From contig CACXDR010000317.1 of the NCBI GenBank assembly GCA_902766415.1, positions 1-7,109 of the forward strand: a stretch of 7,109 nucleotides of DNA, written 5' to 3'. Shown piece after piece: positions 1-3,624 of this stretch. A program made the position numbers and the translations under genes. Every line of letters begins with the position of its first letter. The stretch's first letter is position 1. Under the pieces are notes generated by a model. The model made no database searches and was not told the origin of the DNA. It saw nothing but the letters and a program-made list of their open reading frames with translations. This DNA comes from an uncultured Lachnospiraceae bacterium. GTDB lineage: Bacteria; Bacillota_A; Clostridia; Lachnospirales; Lachnospiraceae.

Positions 1-731
1 CCGCCCTTGTACTCGCCGAGACGCGGCACGATGAAGGTCCTGTTCACCCAGACGCCGACAGCCGTCAGCATGAAGGTGGATACGATCATGAAGTACCAAT
101 TGCAGGTCGGGTTGACCGTCAGGTTCGGGTCGACGATCTTCGCCGTGGTATCCGTAACGCCGGACAGAAGGACATCGGTACCTGCCGGGATGATGCTGGC
201 GGTAAAGCCTGCGTTCGTCGCCGCGTAGCCCGCGAGGATGCCCGCGATCGGGTGCATGCCGACCGCGCCGAACGCGACCGCCGCAAGGCTCGGGACCACG
301 ACGATGGAGGCCTCGGAGGCGATGCTGCCGTTGATGCCGATGAACAGGACCGTCGCGGTCAGCGCCCACATGGGAACGCCGAGGATGGCCCGCTTCATGA
401 CGGAATCAAGAAGCCCTGTCTTCTCGGAGAAGCCGACTGCCATCTGCATGGCGAGCACAAGCGCCAGAGGCGAGAAGTTCTGGAAGTTCTTCAGCATGTT
501 CGTGAGGAGCCAGATGAAGCCGTCCTTGCTCAGCAGGTTGCTGACCGTCACCGTATCCCCCGTGTTCGGGTTCACCACGCTGACGCCAGCCATGGAACAG
601 ATGAAGCTTAACACGGCAAGGATGAGGCAGAGCCACAGGAACAGGATATACGGATGCGGAAGCTTGTTTCCGGCCCGTTCGATCCAGTCAAGGAGCTTTC
701 CCCCTTTTTTATTTTCTTTCGCAGTACCCAT
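1..731 (-). CDS. abgT: AbgT-family transporter, N-terminal part (gene runs off the left edge)
   Basis: Encodes the first 243 residues of an inner-membrane transporter of the AbgT family. Known members either import p-aminobenzoyl-glutamate (E. coli AbgT) or export sulfonamides and related folate antimetabolites (YdaH, MtrF). The frame is open from the ATG at 731 to the window edge, so roughly the C-terminal half of a family member of about 500 residues is missing. Visible features are a short basic cytoplasmic start (MGTAKENKKGGK), a first membrane helix near residues 28-50, an extracytoplasmic loop around NPNTGDTV (54-61), and hydrophobic segments near 72-97, 117-134, 143-178 and 212-229. 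Family-like stretches are GINGSIASEAS (132-142), AGYAATNAGFTAS (167-179), GTDVLLSGVTDTTA (184-197) and NPTCNWYFM (207-215). The start is supported by AAAGGGGG at 739-746. The promoter-operator at 761-821 and the TetR gene just upstream suggest repressor control. Family assignment is firm; substrate and direction of transport are not determined. Confidence 0.9.
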   Translation of the reverse strand, partial: MGTAKENKKGGKLLDWIERAGNKLPHPYILFLWLCLILAVLSFICSMAGVSVVNPNTGDTVTVSNLLSKDGFIWLLTNMLKNFQNFSPLALVLAMQMAVGFSEKTGLLDSVMKRAILGVPMWALTATVLFIGINGSIASEASIVVVPSLAAVAFGAVGMHPIAGILAGYAATNAGFTASIIPAGTDVLLSGVTDTTAKIVDPNLTVNPTCNWYFMIVSTFMLTAVGVWVNRTFIVPRLGEYKG

Positions 732-760
732 AAAAAATCCCCCTTTCGCGCGGCCGCATA

Positions 761-795
761 ATCAGACCGCAGTCTTTATTAGACCATAGTCTGAT
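761..795. promoter_or_regulatory. Twin palindromic operator, probable TetR-type repressor binding site
   Basis: Two copies of the palindrome AGAC-N4-GTCT are present: AGACCGCAGTCT at 764-775 and AGACCATAGTCT at 781-792, with equivalent bases 17 bp apart. The outer flanks ATC (761-763) and GAT (793-795) extend the symmetry, so the whole 35-bp stretch begins ATCAGAC and ends GTCTGAT. The sites lie across and just downstream of the predicted start point of the transporter promoter, where a bound dimer would block transcription. The TetR-family gene immediately upstream is the natural candidate regulator. Binding is inferred, not shown. Confidence 0.75.
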
Positions 796-821
796 TATAT
801 CATGAAAAAAAGAGAAGGCAA
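794..821 (-). promoter_or_regulatory. Promoter of the AbgT-type transporter gene
   Basis: On the minus strand, -35 TTGCCT (821-816) and a perfect -10 TATAAT (799-794) are separated by 16 bp. The -10 is extended by an upstream TG (TGATATAAT). The predicted start point is near 787, giving a leader of about 55 nt before the ATG at 731. The -35 lies inside the tetR terminator hairpin, and the start point lies within the right-hand operator palindrome (781-792). Confidence 0.8.
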
Positions 822-830
822 TCCTTCTCT
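805..830 (-). terminator. Intrinsic terminator of the TetR gene
   Basis: In the minus-strand transcript, AGAGAAGG (830-823) pairs perfectly with CCTTCTCT (818-811) around a 4-nt loop, followed by a run of seven U (811-805, sharing its first U with the stem end). It lies about 90 nt after the tetR stop and should separate tetR transcription from the transporter gene. The hairpin shares bases with the -35 of the transporter promoter. Confidence 0.85.
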
Positions 831-838
831 TCCGTTCG

Positions 839-929
839 GCCATGGGGACTGTCCCCATGGCTCAACACCTTTCCGTTTAATCAACACATCGACGCTTTTC
901 TGTTTAGCCATGGGGACAGTCCCTATGGT
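839..929. repeat. REP/MITE-like element: two GCCATGGGGAC palindromes flanking a 45-bp core
   Basis: The left unit (839-861) is a perfect palindrome with 11-bp arms GCCATGGGGAC and GTCCCCATGGC around T850. The right unit (907-929) has the same left arm and an imperfect right arm, GTCCCTATGGT, around A918. The 45-bp core (862-906) is itself an imperfect direct repeat: TCAACAC plus CTTTCCGTTTA (862-879), then TCAACAC, eight extra bases, and CTTTTCTGTTTA (881-906). Arms with a GGGGACNGTCCC centre resemble the extragenic palindromes associated with single-stranded-DNA (Y1/RAYT-type) transposases, but no transposase is present here. The right unit overlaps the last codons and stop of tetR. Whether the element is mobile or widely repeated needs the whole genome. 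Confidence 0.7.
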
Positions 930-1522
930 CGAGATCTGTAGCCGGAGATCTGGCGGGTGATGTTCCTCGGGCCGGTCTCCTTCAGGCTGTAGGACGCCCG
1001 CCGCAGGCACCAGTCGATGAGCTGTCCGCGCTCGATGACCATGAGGTCGTCCGCGATGGCTTCCGCGTCGATGTCCGTGCGGAGCTCTCCTGCCTCCTGT
1101 CCTTCCCTGACGAGCTCCGTCACGATGCGGAGATAGCTTCGGTTCCTGCTCCAGAAGTCGATCCCGGTCTTGTTCTCAAGCTGGGAAAGATAGAGGCTTG
1201 TAAGCAGCTCCGGCCCGACCTGTTCCTCCATGAAGGTGAACATCGCCGTGTGGAGACAGCGGAACTTTTCCTGGACGGACATCCCTTCGGAGAAGGAAGC
1301 GTACGCAGCTTCGTACTCCGCGTCGAAAAGCTCATAGAGTGAATCGAGGAGCTCTCCCTTGGCGTGAAAATAATAATAGAAGCGTCCCTTGGAGCAGCCC
1401 GCCTCCGCAAGGATGTCCTCCATGGTCGTATCGCGGTATCCCTTCTGACGGAACAGCTTCCACGCTGCGGAAAGAAGCCTCTGCCTCTGTTTCTTTTCGT
1501 TCGCCTCGTCCTTTTTCCGCAT
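923..1522 (-). CDS. TetR/AcrR-family transcriptional repressor
   Basis: A 199-residue protein of typical TetR-family length. The N-terminal three-helix DNA-binding domain covers about residues 12-58: LLSAAWKLFRQKGYRDTTM leads into the helix-turn-helix MEDILAEAGCSKGRFYYYF (34-52), with the conserved G-x-FYYYF-x-x-K-x-E-L ending. The remaining mostly helical part (about 60-199) would bind ligand and dimerise; its ligand cannot be read from the sequence. The ATG at 1522 is chosen because AAAGGGGG (1527-1534) precedes it. A longer frame starting with TTG at 1591 has no ribosome binding site and that TTG is part of the predicted -35. The gene has its own promoter (1563-1591) and a terminator (805-830), and probably controls the transporter gene through palindromes at 764-792. 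No such palindrome is seen at its own promoter. The stop TAG (925-923) lies inside a repeat element, so the extreme C-terminus (SRP) may be derived from an insertion. Confidence 0.92.
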   Translation of the reverse strand: MRKKDEANEKKQRQRLLSAAWKLFRQKGYRDTTMEDILAEAGCSKGRFYYYFHAKGELLDSLYELFDAEYEAAYASFSEGMSVQEKFRCLHTAMFTFMEEQVGPELLTSLYLSQLENKTGIDFWSRNRSYLRIVTELVREGQEAGELRTDIDAEAIADDLMVIERGQLIDWCLRRASYSLKETGPRNITRQISGYRSRP

Positions 1523-1562
1523 GCGTCCCCCTTTCTTTTTCTGCCGGATGCTTTCTTTCAGA

Positions 1563-1591
1563 ATCCTACCATAAAATTCAGTTTTTTCCAA
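1563..1591 (-). promoter_or_regulatory. Predicted promoter of the TetR gene
   Basis: On the minus strand, -35 TTGGAA (1591-1586), a 17-bp spacer and -10 TAGGAT (1568-1563) with an upstream TG (TGGTAGGAT). The start point would be near 1556, leaving a leader of about 34 nt before the ATG at 1522. No AGAC-N4-GTCT palindrome overlaps it, so autoregulation through the same operator is not evident. Confidence 0.55.
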
Positions 1592-1648
1592 ACATAATCA
1601 GAAGGGAACCTGGAGACCCGGGGGGTATCAGGCCTTCAGATTCCCTTC
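1588..1648 (-). terminator. Long hairpin after htrA, possible terminator
   Basis: In the minus-strand transcript GAAGGGAA (1648-1641) pairs with TTCCCTTC (1608-1601). Inside, CCTG (1632-1629... on the complementary reading) pairs with CAGG opposite 1612-1609, and ACCC pairs with GGGT (1626-1623 with 1619-1616) around a CCC loop. It is followed by a modestly U-rich stretch, TGATTATGTTT. This could be the 3' end signal of the htrA transcript, about 90 nt after its stop. The U tract is weaker than in the other two terminators of the window, so the call is tentative. Some of its tail overlaps the tetR -35. Confidence 0.4.
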
Positions 1649-1711
1649 CTTTCAGGAGGCTGCTTTCAGTTTAGACTGTCAGACAGGTTGCCTTGCTTTA
1701 TGATTGCTGTT

Positions 1712-1726
1712 TCCCGCCTGGCGGGA
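1712..1726. repeat. Short perfect inverted repeat just after htrA
   Basis: TCCCGCC (1712-1718) and GGCGGGA (1720-1726) are perfect complements around one T. It starts 13 bp beyond the htrA stop codon. No U-run follows on either strand, so it is not a canonical intrinsic terminator; it might stabilise the 3' end of the htrA mRNA. Confidence 0.4.
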
Positions 1727-1738
1727 TCAAAAGCCGGA

Positions 1739-3388
1739 TCACCAGCGGAACTGGAAGCCGCCGTTTCCGAAGAAGTCGTTCCAGAAATCGCTTCCGTCGA
1801 AGCCGTTCATTCCGCCGCCGTTCTCATTCTTCTCCGGCGCCTCCTGCTCCGCTTCCGCCTTTTCCTCTTCCGCTCCCTCGCTGTCGCCGACCTCGCCCTG
1901 CGCCGCGAGCGTGACCTGGATCTCCAGCTCGTTGTACTCTTTGCCGTTCGGGCGCTGCACTGTGAGCGTCACGACCTCGCCCTTTTCATAGCGGGTCAGC
2001 TTGTCCTTCAGCTCCTCGATGGAGGTGACCGTCATGCCGTCAAGCTTCGTGATGATATCCTGCTCCTGAAGGTCGGAGTTCGCCGCAGCGCCGCCTTCGA
2101 GGATCCGGTATACGAAGATGCCTACCGGCATGTTGAACTTCTGTGCCGCGTCGGAGTCGACGTTCGTGCCCTGGAAGCCGATGTAGCCGCGGTTCTCCTC
2201 AGCGACCGTCGCCCTGGTCTTCTGGGCGGAAAGGGTCTCGATCAGCTCGCTGACGCTGGAAATCGGGATCGCGTAGCCCATGCCCTCGACGGTGGTGTCG
2301 ACGCTCTTCGACTCGTTGATGCCGATCACGCGGCCTTCCATGTCAAGCAGCGCGCCGCCGGAGTTTCCGGGGTTGATGGCCGCGTCGGTCTGGAGCAGGT
2401 TCTCGACAGTCTTGGTCTCGCCGGTCGCCGCGTCAGCCGCCGTGATGCTCCTGTTGGTAGCGCTGACATAGCCGACCGTGACAGACTGGCCGTAGCCTAA
2501 TGCGTTGCCGATGGCGATGACGCCCTGGCCGACCTTGAGCGAATCGGAATCGCCCATCTCGGCGATCGCGATCTTCCCCTTCGTCTCGTCCTTGACGTCC
2601 TTCTTGTTCACGGCGATGACCGCGACATCGCGGCCGGAATCCGTGCCCTTCAGCTCCGCGTCGGCATTCTCGCCGTCGATGAACTGGACCGTCATGCTCT
2701 TCGTATTCTCTACGACGTGGTTGTTGGTAACGATCAGGTATTCATCGTCGTTCTCGCCGATCAGGATGCCGCTGCCGGCGCCCTCGGTCTCATAGGTCCT
2801 GGAGTAACCGAAGAGGCTGGACACGGTCTGCTCGCCCTTCACGTTGATCGCGACCACGGACGGCATTGCCTTCTCGACGATATCGGAAACGTCCAGTACG
2901 ACCTTCTGCGCGTTCTGCGCGATCGTCATGGGATCCTTTTCCTCTGCAGGCACGTCGCTCGCGATGAACGGGTTGGAATTCTCCTCATTGAATACGGAAG
3001 TCCCTCCGTCCGGAAGCGCGCGCGCCTCCTCCGGTGCCGCCAGGGTCTCGGGCTCCGTCTGCGCTTCGGCGACTGCCTCCGTCGGTGCCGGGGCGGCGGT
3101 GCCGGCGGTCTTCGTCACGCCGATAAACGTCCCTCCGGCGACTGCGCCGAACACGAGCGCGCACGCCGCGCTGGTGCCGAGCTTCTTTAAAAGGCTGCCT
3201 TCCTTTTTCTTTCTGCTTGCGCCCTTGCCGTCCTCCGGCCCCTGGGCTGCCGGACCGCCCTGCTGCGTCCCGGTGTAAGATCCGCTCTGCTGTGTCCCGG
3301 TATACGAGCCGCTCTGCGCGGACCCGCCTCCGTAAAGATTCTGGTATGCGCTGCTCTGGTATCCGTCACGATTCTGCTCTTCGTACAT
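1739..3388 (-). CDS. htrA: Membrane-anchored HtrA/DegP-type serine protease with PDZ domain
   Basis: A 549-residue envelope quality-control protease that would degrade misfolded exported proteins outside the membrane. Residues 1-68 form a hydrophilic cytoplasmic region rich in Gly, Ser, Tyr and Gln ending in basic residues (RKKKEGSLLKK), with a nonapeptide repeated at 25-42. A single membrane helix lies near 70-92, followed by an Ala/Pro/Glu linker (about 95-150). The trypsin-like domain (about 165-390) has a complete catalytic triad: His224 in TNNHVVEN, Asp254 in SGRDVAVIAV and Ser343 in NPGNSGGALLD. One PDZ domain covers about 400-495. The tail 498-549 is acidic, then Gly/aromatic (FWNDFFGNGGFQFRW). 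The ATG at 3388 has AAAGGAG at 3396-3402, 7 nt upstream. A longer frame begins with TTG at 3535 inside the terminator of the gene upstream and is rejected. The gene has its own promoter and possible activator sites (3471-3525). Family assignment is firm; exact substrates are unknown. Confidence 0.95.
   Translation of the reverse strand: MYEEQNRDGYQSSAYQNLYGGGSAQSGSYTGTQQSGSYTGTQQGGPAAQGPEDGKGASRKKKEGSLLKKLGTSAACALVFGAVAGGTFIGVTKTAGTAAPAPTEAVAEAQTEPETLAAPEEARALPDGGTSVFNEENSNPFIASDVPAEEKDPMTIAQNAQKVVLDVSDIVEKAMPSVVAINVKGEQTVSSLFGYSRTYETEGAGSGILIGENDDEYLIVTNNHVVENTKSMTVQFIDGENADAELKGTDSGRDVAVIAVNKKDVKDETKGKIAIAEMGDSDSLKVGQGVIAIGNALGYGQSVTVGYVSATNRSITAADAATGETKTVENLLQTDAAINPGNSGGALLDMEGRVIGINESKSVDTTVEGMGYAIPISSVSELIETLSAQKTRATVAEENRGYIGFQGTNVDSDAAQKFNMPVGIFVYRILEGGAAANSDLQEQDIITKLDGMTVTSIEELKDKLTRYEKGEVVTLTVQRPNGKEYNELEIQVTLAAQGEVGDSEGAEEEKAEAEQEAPEKNENGGGMNGFDGSDFWNDFFGNGGFQFRW
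3263..3316 (-). repeat. 27-bp tandem repeat inside htrA (two copies)
   Basis: Two adjacent units each encode QSGSYTGTQ (HtrA residues 25-33 and 34-42), in the cytoplasmic N-terminal segment ahead of the membrane helix. The DNA copies differ at several synonymous positions, so the duplication is not brand new or the peptide is under selection. Confidence 0.8.
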
Positions 3389-3470
3389 AGTAAAGCTCCT
3401 TTCCGTATTTCTTACCGGGCTCCGGGCCTTTACGCCTCCGAAGACCGTCTTCTTTTTTCTTACATTACAG

Positions 3471-3525
3471 AGTATAGGAAAGGTTTGTGACGAAAATGTG
3501 TTTTTCCCGGGGAGAAAATGTGACG
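3471..3525 (-). promoter_or_regulatory. htrA promoter with upstream direct-repeat array
   Basis: A good -10 TATACT lies at 3476-3471 on the minus strand, giving a start point near 3464 and a leader of about 76 nt. At a 17-bp spacing the -35 position reads ACATTT, a poor match, which suggests an activator. Directly upstream (plus-strand reading) are TGTGACG at 3486-3492, TGTGTTT at 3497-3503 and TGTGACG at 3519-3525, all in an 11-bp register, and GAAAATGTG twice (3492-3500, 3514-3522) 22 bp apart. Such helical-turn-spaced direct repeats are typical of OmpR/PhoB-type response regulators; in Bacillus subtilis the response regulator CssR controls htrA. The regulator here is inferred. Confidence 0.5.
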
Positions 3526-3533
3526 TTTCCCGC

Positions 3534-3566
3534 AAAAAAGCTGCGGCGAGGATCCGCCGCAGCTTT
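3534..3566 (-). terminator. Strong intrinsic terminator after the LCP gene
   Basis: In the minus-strand transcript AAAGCTGCGGCG (3566-3555) pairs perfectly with CGCCGCAGCTTT (3548-3537) around a 6-nt loop, and the stem runs into a U-tract (3539-3534). It lies about 58 nt after the stop of the LCP gene and ends that operon ahead of the htrA promoter. Confidence 0.93.
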
Positions 3567-3624
3567 CCGCATTCTGTTTTTTATCTGTTCCCTCAGCAAG
3601 GCAGCCTGTTCCTGATCTGCCGCC

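Noticed and set aside
750..757. GCGGCCGC palindrome in the transporter leader as an operator
   Set aside because: An 8-bp GC palindrome is expected by chance in such DNA, and the AGAC-N4-GTCT pair is a much better candidate.
238..789. Plus-strand frames opposite the transporter gene
   Set aside because: The minus-strand frame is open to the window edge, has a ribosome binding site and a promoter, and encodes AbgT-like membrane segments; the plus frames do not resemble any protein.
839..929. CRISPR array
   Set aside because: Only two palindromic units are present, in inverted relation and with one mutated copy; there are no regular repeats and spacers and no cas genes.
1523..1591. A longer TetR start with TTG at 1591
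   Set aside because: There is no ribosome binding site, the TTG is part of the predicted -35, and the ATG at 1522 has a strong AAAGGGGG.
1601..1648. T-box riboswitch or similar leader
   Set aside because: The conserved T-box sequence is absent, and the predicted tetR start point lies downstream of this structure.
1688..2500. A 270-codon plus-strand open frame opposite htrA
   Set aside because: The minus strand encodes an HtrA with an intact catalytic triad; the plus-strand peptide is low-complexity and matches no family.
3389..3535. A longer HtrA start with TTG at 3535
   Set aside because: It would begin inside the upstream terminator and pass through the promoter; the ATG at 3388 has AAAGGAG at ideal spacing.
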